From: an uncultured Bacilli bacterium
Lineage (GTDB): Bacteria; Bacillota_I; Bacilli_A; RF39; UBA660
Length of the DNA stretch: 19,903 bases
Direction: 5' to 3'
NCBI GenBank assembly: GCA_934101605.1
Contig: CAKORS010000015.1
Location: 1-19,903, forward strand
Positions 13,116 through 19,809 of this stretch are shown here, in pieces. Every line of letters starts with the position of its first letter. The first letter of the stretch is position 1. The position numbers and the translations under genes are program-made. The notes beneath the pieces were generated by a model that made no database searches, had not been told where the DNA came from, and worked only from the letters and a program-made list of their open reading frames with translations.

Positions 13116-13132
13116 TTGTTTTTAAGTCTTTT
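13098..13132. terminator. Bidirectional terminator whose loop contains both stop codons
   Basis: AAAAGACTTAAA (13098-13109) and TTTAAGTCTTTT (13121-13132) form a perfect 12-bp stem around an 11-base loop. The loop contains the overlapping stops of the RodA-like gene (TAA 13113-13115) and of the convergent DUF3006 gene (TAG 13112-13114). T-rich tails lie on each side. The stem encodes Lys-Arg-Leu-Lys at the end of both proteins. Confidence 0.8.
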
Positions 13133-13327
13133 AAATTTTTCATTTATTATTTTTAATCTTTCTTTTTTACATTCTTCATCTATTAAAAAAATATCTGCTT
13201 CTTTTTTTACTATATCTTTTTCTTTTATATTTTTAGGTAAAATATTGATATCTACATTTATTATTTCTTTTGTTATTAAATCTTCTAGTTTTGCATAATT
13301 TCCTATTATTTCATCTACTGCATACAT
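13112..13327 (-). CDS. DUF3006 family protein
   Basis: 71 residues. The pattern VDEIIGNYAKLED, NVDINILPKNIKEKDIV, then a charged helical end (ECKKERLKIINEKFKRLK) fits DUF3006 (PF11213), a small family of unknown function often next to ComEC-like metallo-beta-lactamase-fold genes, as here. It starts four bases after the stop of that gene; GGTGAT three bases before ATG 13327 decides the start against the ATG at 13360, which lies inside the upstream gene. A function tied to the neighbouring hydrolase is likely but unproven. Confidence 0.8.
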   Translation of the reverse strand: MYAVDEIIGNYAKLEDLITKEIINVDINILPKNIKEKDIVKKEADIFLIDEECKKERLKIINEKFKRLKNN

Positions 13328-13331
13328 ATTA

Positions 13332-14243
13332 TCACCCATTCGTATCTGTTTTTTCTTCATCTATACTTATTTTATTTCCGTCACTAGAAATAATAATAGT
13401 GCCCATTTCATCTGTTCTGTATATTTTTATATTTCTTTTGTTCAATTTTTTTAAAGTTATATCTTTAGGATGTCCATATATGTTATTCTTACCTGCTGAT
13501 ATAATCGCATATGATGGAGATACTTTATCTAAGAATTCATTTGATGATGAGTATTGTGAACCATGATGTCCTACCTTTAATACTGTTGCTTTTATGTCTT
13601 CATTTAAGATTTGTTTTTCTGTTTTATTTGTTGCATCCCCTGTAAATAAATATGATGTATTTCCATATGTTAGTTTTAATACTATTGAGGTATTATTTAA
13701 ATCTTTTTTATCATCTCCTACATATATAACTTTAAATGAAGCATCATCGAGTTTAAATACCTCTTTTTCTTCAGGAGTATTGAACTTTAGATTATTCTCT
13801 TCTAGAGCATCTAAAACATCTTCAAAAGTTTTTGTAGTTGTTATAGCATCAGGCATATAGAATTTTTTTATTTCAAAATTATTTATAATATCATCCATTC
13901 CTCCGATGTGATCTTCATGTGGATGAGTTCCTATTACATAATCAAAACTTTCTATTCCAAGAGATTTAATGTAATTTACAAGTTTAGGTCCATCTTCGTT
14001 ATTTCCTGCATCTATTAAAACATTTTTATTATTTTCTCTAATTAATATAGAATCTGCTTGTCCTACATCTAAAAAATATATTTTTAAATTACCATTATTT
14101 ATTTTTGATGTCTTTAAAGTTTCTTCATCTTTATTTGAAAGAGCAAAAGATGTATTATTTAAATAGCCATTTTGATCTAATATATATAAACAAGATGTTA
14201 TTACTATAAACAAACTTGTGATTATTTTTATAAACTTCTTCAA
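13332..14243 (-). CDS. ComEC-like metallo-beta-lactamase-fold protein, exported and membrane-tethered
   Basis: 303 residues. After an N-terminal hydrophobic segment (about 4-22, with a possible lipobox ITSC at 15-18) comes a domain like the C-terminal part of ComEC: IYFLDVGQADSILI (55-68), THPHEDHIGG (106-115; H107, H109, D111, H112), FTGDA (D203), LKVGHHGS (H226) and YGHP (256-259). All metal ligands are kept. ComEC's membrane channel domain is absent, so this is the free-standing family, presumably an extracytoplasmic nuclease or phosphodiesterase; substrate unknown. The start is TTG at 14243, four bases after GGTGAT; the GTG at 14252 is part of that site. It forms an operon with DUF3006. 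Confidence 0.87.
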   Translation of the reverse strand: MKKFIKIITSLFIVITSCLYILDQNGYLNNTSFALSNKDEETLKTSKINNGNLKIYFLDVGQADSILIRENNKNVLIDAGNNEDGPKLVNYIKSLGIESFDYVIGTHPHEDHIGGMDDIINNFEIKKFYMPDAITTTKTFEDVLDALEENNLKFNTPEEKEVFKLDDASFKVIYVGDDKKDLNNTSIVLKLTYGNTSYLFTGDATNKTEKQILNEDIKATVLKVGHHGSQYSSSNEFLDKVSPSYAIISAGKNNIYGHPKDITLKKLNKRNIKIYRTDEMGTIIISSDGNKISIDEEKTDTNG

Positions 14244-14262
14244 AATTATCACCTACTATATA

Positions 14263-14291
14263 AGTATAACATTTAGTTTATTATTTTTAAA
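14263..14291 (-). promoter_or_regulatory. Extended -10 promoter for the metallo-beta-lactamase-fold/DUF3006 operon
   Basis: TATACT (14263-14268, minus strand) preceded by TGT gives TGTTATACT, identical to the extended -10 before the cadherin-like gene. A -35 TTTAAA (14286-14291) lies 17 bases upstream. Confidence 0.6.
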
Positions 14292-14305
14292 TATTTATTT
14301 CTTCA

Positions 14306-14339
14306 TAAAAAAGACACTTATTCTATATTTTAAGTGTCT
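14306..14339 (-). terminator. Strong hairpin terminator upstream of the MBL-fold operon
   Basis: AGACACTTA (14312-14320) and TAAGTGTCT (14331-14339) form a perfect 9-bp stem with a 10-base loop; on the minus strand it is followed at once by a T-run (14306-14311). On the plus strand a T-run follows after a short gap. It would end a minus-strand transcript coming from the tRNA side, where no intact gene is seen apart from a possible 22-residue reading frame. Confidence 0.75.
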
Positions 14340-14428
14340 ATAATCTTTTTTTCTTTTTCATAATTGGGATTTTTACTAAATTCATAAGTATCTTGTAAAA
14401 CTTCAAATGTATCTCCTTCAATAATTTT
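14330..14428 (-). pseudogene. Possible 3' remnant of a gene, no start; a 22-residue ORF overlaps it
   Basis: Between a TAA at 14429-14431 and a TAA at 14330-14332 an open frame of 32 codons reads KIIEGDTFEVLQDTYEF... ending KKIIDT, with codon use like the real genes here but no start codon, suggesting the tail of a lost gene. In another frame, TTG 14406 with AAGGAG six bases upstream opens a 22-residue peptide MKFYKILMNLVKIPIMKKKK (then RL), ending at 14338 inside the terminator. Which, if either, is real cannot be decided from the sequence. Confidence 0.3.
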
Positions 14429-14481
14429 TTAAAATAATCTATATATGATTAATTTTAAAAATATTAAAAGAAAAAAGGTTA

Positions 14482-14605
14482 ATGGATGAAAATATAAATG
14501 AAGAAAAATTAGATAAGGACAAATATTACTAGTTTATATAAAGTCGGAGTAATTTTTATAGCAAAAAATAAAACCCTTGATATACAAGAGTTTAACAATC
14601 TATTA
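14482..14605 (+). pseudogene. Possible frameshifted gene remnant beside the tRNA
   Basis: An ATG at 14482 (GGTT upstream, weak) opens MDENINEEKLDKDKYY and stops at TAG 14530-14532. Shifting by one base at 14530, reading continues as SLYKVGVIFIAKNKTLDIQE and beyond to the tRNA, without similarity I recognise. It is probably decayed coding sequence. With the fragment at 14330-14428 it makes the 14253-14605 interval look like a degraded region next to the tRNA 3' end, a common integration site; no integrase, att repeat or insertion sequence is visible. Confidence 0.25.
14561..14593 (-). terminator. Terminator of tRNA-Arg
   Basis: On the minus strand AAACTCTTG (14585-14593) pairs with CAAGGGTTT (14571-14579), one G-U pair, around a 5-base loop, followed by a T-rich tract (TTTTATTTTTT, overlapping the stem end). 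It lies 12 bases after the encoded CCA end. Confidence 0.75.
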
Positions 14606-14682
14606 TGGTGCGCCCTAAGGGAGTCGAACCCCTAACCTTTTGGTCCGTAGCCAAACGCTCTATCCAATTGAGCTAAGGGCGC
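14606..14682 (-). tRNA. tRNA-Arg, anticodon ACG (reads CGN as ICG), CCA encoded
   Basis: The minus strand folds into a complete cloverleaf of 77 bases including CCA: acceptor GCGCCCT/AGGGCGC, D-stem GCTC/GAGC, anticodon stem TTTGG/CCAAA with the 7-base loop CTACGGA (anticodon ACG), a 5-base variable loop, T-stem AGGGG/CCCTT with TTCGACT. A34 would be edited to inosine, as is usual for this tRNA. It has its own promoter and terminator. Confidence 0.98.
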
Positions 14683-14684
14683 AT

Positions 14685-14708
14685 ATAAGTAAAAATTAAT
14701 TTACTTAT
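14685..14708. repeat. Inverted repeat in the tRNA-Arg leader
   Basis: ATAAGTAAA (14685-14693) and TTTACTTAT (14700-14708) form a perfect 9-bp hairpin with a 6-base loop, lying between the predicted tRNA transcription start and its mature 5' end. It may affect 5' processing, or be a weak terminator for ftsQ; no T-run supports the latter. Confidence 0.4.
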
Positions 14709-14710
14709 AG

Positions 14711-14739
14711 AGTATACAACATTTTTTTTATTTTGTAAA
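14711..14739 (-). promoter_or_regulatory. Promoter of tRNA-Arg
   Basis: TTTACA (14734-14739), a 17-base spacer and TATACT (14711-14716) on the minus strand form one of the best sigma-A promoters in the window. The -35 begins three bases after the ftsQ stop codon. Start of transcription is near 14704. Confidence 0.75.
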
Positions 14740-14741
14740 TA

Positions 14742-15413
14742 TTATTTTATTTCAAAGTAGTTTCCAGAATCTAAGTAAAGTATTCCGTTCTTTCCCTCAA
14801 ATTTAGTAACCATCTCATCATATTTATTAATATTCTCTATTTTTGTTAATGTTATGCATACATAGTTTTTATCATTCATTAATAGCATGTATCTATCTTT
14901 ATCATAATCTGTTGGTTGATATATTATTTCTGATATTTTTTCTTTTACTGAATCATTTACTTTTGCAAATTTTTTAATTAGTTTTTTGTATTGATTTTCA
15001 TCTTCTATTTTTGTTGTTAAAACTGGTAATGCTTCTTTGTTATCATTATTTGTTTCTAATCCTTTTTCAAATATAATTTTATTAGTTTCATTATTTATAA
15101 ATAATGGTTTATATTCTGTTATATAAATATGAATTCCTAAAAGAAGATTTTTTCTTATTTTAACGTCTTTTACAAAGTTTAATTCTTTTACTCTTTTCTT
15201 TATAGAGTAAGAAGTTGTTGTAAGAAAGCTTGGGTATGAAGTTAGTTTTGCTTGATCAATTATCTCTTGATCACTTACTATATTATTATCTTGAATATAG
15301 ATATTTTTAATAGGTAGTTGTGCAAGTAAATATATTAGTGCCGCGACTATTAGAATTAATAATATAAATATTAAGAATACTATCTTTTTCTTACCCTTTT
15401 TTATCTTTCTCAT
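14742..15413 (-). CDS. ftsQ: Cell-division protein FtsQ/DivIB
   Basis: DivIB/FtsQ is a bitopic divisome protein that regulates septal wall synthesis with FtsL and DivIC. The 223-residue protein has a short Lys/Arg-rich cytoplasmic N-terminus, one membrane helix (about 11-31), then a POTRA domain beginning LPIKNIYIQDNNIVSDQEII (34-53) with FVKDVKIRKNLLLGIHIYITE (80-100), and the beta domain with PLFINN and GILYLDSGNYFEIK at the end. Weakly conserved family, but the order murG-murB-divIB is that of B. subtilis. ATG 15413 is five bases after the murB TGA, with GGAAGTGA upstream overlapping the murB end, so coupling is expected. Last gene of its operon. Confidence 0.92.
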   Translation of the reverse strand: MRKIKKGKKKIVFLIFILLILIVAALIYLLAQLPIKNIYIQDNNIVSDQEIIDQAKLTSYPSFLTTTSYSIKKRVKELNFVKDVKIRKNLLLGIHIYITEYKPLFINNETNKIIFEKGLETNNDNKEALPVLTTKIEDENQYKKLIKKFAKVNDSVKEKISEIIYQPTDYDKDRYMLLMNDKNYVCITLTKIENINKYDEMVTKFEGKNGILYLDSGNYFEIK

Positions 15414-15417
15414 TCTT

Positions 15418-16320
15418 TCACTTCCAATTGAATAATTCTTGCTCTCTTATTAAATCAATATTATATTTTTTTAATACTTCATCATGTGCTTTATCCATTA
15501 AGTATTTTATTGCTTCAGATGTTGCTCCATCTTTATTTATTATAAAGTTTGCATGTTTTTCACTTATTGCAGCACCATTATATGTTAATCCTTTTAGATT
15601 ACATTCTTCAATTAAATGACCTGCATATTCTCCTTCAGGATTTCTAAATACTGAACCTGCTGAAGGATAGTCTAATGGTTGTGATTCTATTCTTCTTAAT
15701 TTTCTTGAATTTATCAAGTTTATAATTTCATCTTTATCTTTTTTTTCTAGTTTTAGTTTAGCGCTAATGACAATATATTTTTTATGTTTTAATATAGAAG
15801 TTCTATAACCAAATTTTAGTTCATTTACTTTTAATTTTTTTATATTATATTTTTCATCTAAGCATGTTATTTCTGTTACTATATCTTGCATTGATTTTAG
15901 ATAAGCTCCTGCATTCATATATATTGCTCCACCGATTGTTCCGGGAATGCCACATGCGAATTCTAAACCACTATAACCTTGTTTTGAAATATTATTTGCA
16001 ACAACCATAAGATTGGCTCCTGCTTCTACTTTCAATATATTACCCGATAATTCAACATTATTTAAGTTATTCAGTTTAATAATTACACCACTATAGTCAT
16101 TATCGCTTGCTAAAGTATTGGAACCATTTCCTAATACTTTATAATCTATTTTATTTTTCTTTAAATATTTTAATAATTCGATTAAATATAAGACATTAAA
16201 GGGAAATACTACTAATTTAGCATTTCCTCCAGTTTTATATGTTGTGAGTTTTTTAAAAGAGACATTCTCTTTATATTCACCTATATTTTCTTTTTTTATA
16301 AAGTTAATTACATCACGCAC
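15418..16320 (-). CDS. murB: UDP-N-acetylenolpyruvoylglucosamine reductase MurB
   Basis: MurB reduces enolpyruvyl-UDP-GlcNAc to UDP-MurNAc with NADPH and FAD in the cytoplasm. Motifs: TTYKTGGNAKLVVFP (26-40), LGNGSN (63-68, FAD binding), the flavin signature GIPGTIGGAIYMNAGAY (124-140), FGYRTSILK (170-178), SAGSVFRNP (220-228) with the proton-donating Ser223, and HANFIINKDGAT (256-267). The 300-residue length and lack of the extra loop mark the Gram-positive type II enzyme. A GTG start at 16320 is preferred because AGGTGA lies five bases before it; the GTG at 16329 lies inside that site. The site overlaps the murG stop, nine bases upstream. Confidence 0.96.
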   Translation of the reverse strand: MRDVINFIKKENIGEYKENVSFKKLTTYKTGGNAKLVVFPFNVLYLIELLKYLKKNKIDYKVLGNGSNTLASDNDYSGVIIKLNNLNNVELSGNILKVEAGANLMVVANNISKQGYSGLEFACGIPGTIGGAIYMNAGAYLKSMQDIVTEITCLDEKYNIKKLKVNELKFGYRTSILKHKKYIVISAKLKLEKKDKDEIINLINSRKLRRIESQPLDYPSAGSVFRNPEGEYAGHLIEECNLKGLTYNGAAISEKHANFIINKDGATSEAIKYLMDKAHDEVLKKYNIDLIREQELFNWK

Positions 16321-16329
16321 TTTGTTCAC

Positions 16330-17400
16330 CTACTTATTTAGTATAGTTTTTATTTGTTCATATATTTTTGTAGCACTATCAGGAGTTCCCATTTTTTTTG
16401 AATTTTTAGATAGTTTTTTATATAGTTCTATATTATTCATTATATCTTCAATATTATTAAATAGTATATCTTTATTTAAATCTTTTTCTTCTATTAAAAT
16501 ACAAGCCTCATTTTCTTTAAGTTCTAAAGCATTTAAATATTGATGATTATTAACAACGTATGGAGATGGTATTAAAATACTAGGAAGTCCTAATGCAGTT
16601 ATTTCTGCGATTGTTGTTGCTCCGGCACGAGATACAATTAAATCTGTTGCCCTTAACAATTCTAACATATTTTCAATATATGGCGCAATATGAACGTTTT
16701 CTGGTGTTTTTAATTTTTTATATTTTTCATATGATGAATTACCTGTTACTAGTAATACTTCATAGCTTTTATTTTTAAATTGAGATAGCATCTCTATTAT
16801 TGTATTGTTAACTGTTGATGATCCTAAAGAACCTGTTGTTATTAGAACTAATTTTTTATGAACTGATAATCCGTAGTCACTCTTTTTTGCTTTTACAACT
16901 TTAGTTACTTCTTCTGCTCTTGGATTACCTGTATATAAAGCATTTTTAAAGTATTTATTACTACATTCCATTGAAGTGCAGACAACCTCAGCATATTTTG
17001 ATAAAAATCTATTAGCTTTTCCTGGTATTGAATTTTGTTCATGTAGGATAACTTTTATTCCAAGTTTATGAGCTGCTAAAACTACAGGAACTGTTACATA
17101 ACCTCCTACTCCTATTACTATATCAGGTTTAAATTTTTTCATTATTTCTTTACATTTGTTTACGCTTTTTAACATCATATTTATTGATTTTAATGCTTTT
17201 ATAGGATTTTTTGATAAGCCTCTAGCTTTAATTCCCTCATAATTTATACCCATATTAGGAATTAAATCTTTTTCCATTCTTTCTGTTGTTCCAATATATA
17301 GAATCTCAGCTGTTTTATCTTTTTCTTTTATTTTATTAATAATTGCAAGAGCAGGATATATATGTCCTCCTGTTCCACCAGCACTTATTATTACTTTCAT
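16330..17400 (-). CDS. murG: UDP-GlcNAc:lipid I N-acetylglucosaminyltransferase MurG
   Basis: MurG adds GlcNAc to lipid I, giving lipid II, at the inner face of the membrane. The 356-residue GT28 protein shows the glycine loops GGTGGHIYPA (8-17) and GVGGYVTVP (97-105), HEQNSIPGKANR (120-131), TGNPR (157-161), the C-domain ITTGSLGS (187-194), SRAGATTIAE (257-266) and PYVVNNHQ (280-287), which contact UDP-GlcNAc. Start ATG 17400 has AGGTGA five bases upstream; an alternative GTG at 17409 is within that site. First gene of murG-murB-ftsQ, with its own promoter. Confidence 0.97.
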   Translation of the reverse strand: MKVIISAGGTGGHIYPALAIINKIKEKDKTAEILYIGTTERMEKDLIPNMGINYEGIKARGLSKNPIKALKSINMMLKSVNKCKEIMKKFKPDIVIGVGGYVTVPVVLAAHKLGIKVILHEQNSIPGKANRFLSKYAEVVCTSMECSNKYFKNALYTGNPRAEEVTKVVKAKKSDYGLSVHKKLVLITTGSLGSSTVNNTIIEMLSQFKNKSYEVLLVTGNSSYEKYKKLKTPENVHIAPYIENMLELLRATDLIVSRAGATTIAEITALGLPSILIPSPYVVNNHQYLNALELKENEACILIEEKDLNKDILFNNIEDIMNNIELYKKLSKNSKKMGTPDSATKIYEQIKTILNK

Positions 17401-17416
17401 AAGCTTCACCTATTTA

Positions 17417-17425
17417 ATTATACCA
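17417..17425 (-). promoter_or_regulatory. Extended -10 promoter for murG-murB-ftsQ
   Basis: TGGTATAAT on the minus strand is a perfect extended -10. At 17 bases upstream the -35 is poor (TCATAA), so recognition would depend on the extended -10. Leader about 10-12 bases, ending in the AGGTGA site. Confidence 0.6.
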
Positions 17426-17469
17426 TAAAAAGTGTTTATTTATGAAGAAATATGTTGTTTTATAATATT

Positions 17470-17511
17470 AAAAAAGAACTTTTAATTCTTAAATTGAGAA
17501 TTATAAAGTTC
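17470..17511 (-). terminator. Terminator of the ABC exporter operon
   Basis: On the minus strand GAACTTT (17505-17511) pairs with AAAGTTC (17476-17482) and TAATTCT (17497-17503) with AGAATTA (17483-17489), a 14-bp stem with a one-base bulge (17504) and 7-base loop, followed by six T. The stem includes the last codons and stop of the ABC gene. Confidence 0.85.
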
Positions 17512-19809
17512 TTCATAAAATCCATTTTGTTTCATTAGTTCTTCATGGTTTCCTTGCTCTATTATATTTCCATCTTTCATAACTAATATGATATCAGCAT
17601 TTTTTATTGTTGATAATCTATGTGCTATTATGAATGAAGTCTTATTGTGTGTTAATTTATCCATTGCTTTTTGAACTAATTCTTCAGTTCTTGTATCAAC
17701 TGATGATGTTGCTTCATCAAGTATTAGGAATGGCGAGTTTGATATCATACCACGTGCTATGGTTAATAGTTGTTTTTGTCCTCCCGAGATACTTTCTTGA
17801 TCTGTTAAGTTATAATCAAGACCTCCAGGTAATGATTTTACAAAGTGTTTCATACCAACAGTATCTAGAGATTTCCATATTTCTTCATCTGAGACGTTTT
17901 CTTTATTATATTTTACATTATCTCTTATGGTTCCATTAAATACCCAGGTATCTTGCAATACCATTACAAATAAATCATGTATGTTTTCTCTTGTTAATTC
18001 TTTTGTTGATACACCATCTATTTTTATATCTCCTTCATTTATTTCATAGAATTTCATAAGAAGATTTACCATGGTTGTTTTACCTGCTCCAGTAGGTCCT
18101 ACTATAGCAACTTTTTGTCCTGAAGATACTTTACAATTAAAGTCTTTTATTATAGTTCTATCTTCATCATAACCAAATTTTACATGATCAAATTCTATTC
18201 TTCCTTTTACTTTATTTATATCTAGTTTTTTTGTTAAATCACTTTCATCAGTCATTTCTTGTTCTTCTAAGAATTCAAAAACACGTTCTGATGCTGCTGC
18301 AGTTGTCTGAAGTTGTGTTAATCCTTGAGCTATTTGTGATAATGGATTAGTAAATAGTCTTATATAGATCATAAATGCAACTATTACACCGAAAGTTATG
18401 CTGTTATTTACAACTAATAATGCTCCCACTATACAAACACATACATAACTAAAGTTACCAATAAAGTTCATGATTGGCATCATAAGTCCTGATAGAAATT
18501 GACTTTTTCTATTACATTCATATACTGAATGATTTAATTTATCAAATTTATTTTTAGCATCTATTTCTCCATTATATGCTTTTACTACATTATGATTAGA
18601 ATATATTTCTTCAATATGTCCATTTAATTTTCCAAGTTCTACTTGTCTTTCTGTAAAATATTTTTGACTTTTTCCTAGAATTATAAACATAAATATAAAT
18701 CCTATAAATGATGATAATATAGCTGTTATTGCCATTAAATAGTTTGTTACAAACATCATGATAATTGACCCTATAAATAAAGTTAATGCACCTACTAAAG
18801 TTCCTAAACTGTTATATAAAGTCATATTTATTGTATCTACATCATTTGTAACTCTAGATAATATATCTCCAGTTGAGTTTTTATCAAAGAATTTTAATGG
18901 TAATTTATTTATTTTTACTGATATTTTACTTCTTAAATCTTTTGCAAAGCTATTAGATACAGTAGCCATTATAAAACTTTGTATAAAGTTGAATAATGCA
19001 CTTATTAGATATAAAGCTACTAAAAATATAGATATATTTTTTATTTTCTTTAAATCCATATGTGGTTTTACTAGAGTTTTAATGCTTTTTGGCATTTTAT
19101 CTAAACTACTATAAAGTTTAGTTGTTTTACTTTTATTATTTAAATTAGAAGTTATTTTAATAAATTTCACTTTATCTTGTGGTGTTATTTTTATATTATC
19201 TATTGTTGTTTCATCAAAGAATAATAAAAGTATATTATCTGGTATTTCTTTTATTAATTCTTCTTGTTTAGTATTTGAATTATTTAATACTTTTAGATAT
19301 TTTTGTTTATCAGAAGATGTTATTTCTATATTATTAATAGTGCTACTAGGTAAGATATAGTTTAATATTTTTTCATCAGTTGTTGATAATATTTTTATAA
19401 TGTTTGTTTCATTTATATTTTTTATAGAATCTAAAAATACTTTTTTTGATTCATTACTTATATTTTCATCTTGTGATATTTTTAAAATTGTTTCTTGGTC
19501 TATATTAATATTTAATATTTCTTTTGTTATTGAAGATATTTTTTCTTCTTTAAAGCTTGATTGAATATCTTTTGTTATTTTTTCTAAGTTTTCTGTATTT
19601 ATCACAAGTCCTTCAGATATTTTGTTAGTTAAATCAGATATTTTATTTGGACCAATTATTGCACAGATTGATCCTAATGCTGCTAGTAATAATGCAATTA
19701 ATATAAATGGTCTAAAACTTTTTAAGTAATGGTTTAATTTTTTTACTGATTGTTTTAGATCTTTTGGTTTTTCATTAGCATTTGGTCCATGATTTCTTTC
19801 TCTACTCAT
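17482..19809 (-). CDS. ABC exporter half-transporter (membrane + ATPase) with a large extracellular insertion
   Basis: 775 residues, about 180-200 more than a usual half-transporter. TM1 (about 34-52) is followed by a helical, Asn/Lys/Ile-rich extracytoplasmic insertion (about 56-255), then TM2-TM6 (257-495). The ATPase is complete: Walker A GPTGAGKT (571-578), Q-loop VLQD (Q619), signature SISGGQ (673-678), Walker B FLILDEA (E699), H-loop AHRLS (H730). It starts inside the upstream half-transporter gene (8-base overlap), with AAGGAG seven bases before ATG 19809. Such pairs are usually heterodimeric multidrug, lipid or peptide exporters; substrate cannot be told. The insertion contains at least two related units, TINNIEIT (157-164) and TIDNIKIT (202-209), each followed by a DKxK(Y/F) motif. 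Confidence 0.93.
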   Translation of the reverse strand: MSRERNHGPNANEKPKDLKQSVKKLNHYLKSFRPFILIALLLAALGSICAIIGPNKISDLTNKISEGLVINTENLEKITKDIQSSFKEEKISSITKEILNINIDQETILKISQDENISNESKKVFLDSIKNINETNIIKILSTTDEKILNYILPSSTINNIEITSSDKQKYLKVLNNSNTKQEELIKEIPDNILLLFFDETTIDNIKITPQDKVKFIKITSNLNNKSKTTKLYSSLDKMPKSIKTLVKPHMDLKKIKNISIFLVALYLISALFNFIQSFIMATVSNSFAKDLRSKISVKINKLPLKFFDKNSTGDILSRVTNDVDTINMTLYNSLGTLVGALTLFIGSIIMMFVTNYLMAITAILSSFIGFIFMFIILGKSQKYFTERQVELGKLNGHIEEIYSNHNVVKAYNGEIDAKNKFDKLNHSVYECNRKSQFLSGLMMPIMNFIGNFSYVCVCIVGALLVVNNSITFGVIVAFMIYIRLFTNPLSQIAQGLTQLQTTAAASERVFEFLEEQEMTDESDLTKKLDINKVKGRIEFDHVKFGYDEDRTIIKDFNCKVSSGQKVAIVGPTGAGKTTMVNLLMKFYEINEGDIKIDGVSTKELTRENIHDLFVMVLQDTWVFNGTIRDNVKYNKENVSDEEIWKSLDTVGMKHFVKSLPGGLDYNLTDQESISGGQKQLLTIARGMISNSPFLILDEATSSVDTRTEELVQKAMDKLTHNKTSFIIAHRLSTIKNADIILVMKDGNIIEQGNHEELMKQNGFYEELYNSQFKN

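Noticed and set aside
14253..14605. An integrated element or insertion sequence next to tRNA-Arg.
   Set aside because: No integrase, transposase, terminal inverted repeat or duplicated tRNA end is visible; only short broken reading frames.
7770..15420. Considered genetic code 4 (TGA = Trp) because of the low GC and mycoplasma-like feel.
   Set aside because: TGA ends the spoIIB-like gene and murB, Trp is encoded by TGG, and no conserved gene has an internal TGA.
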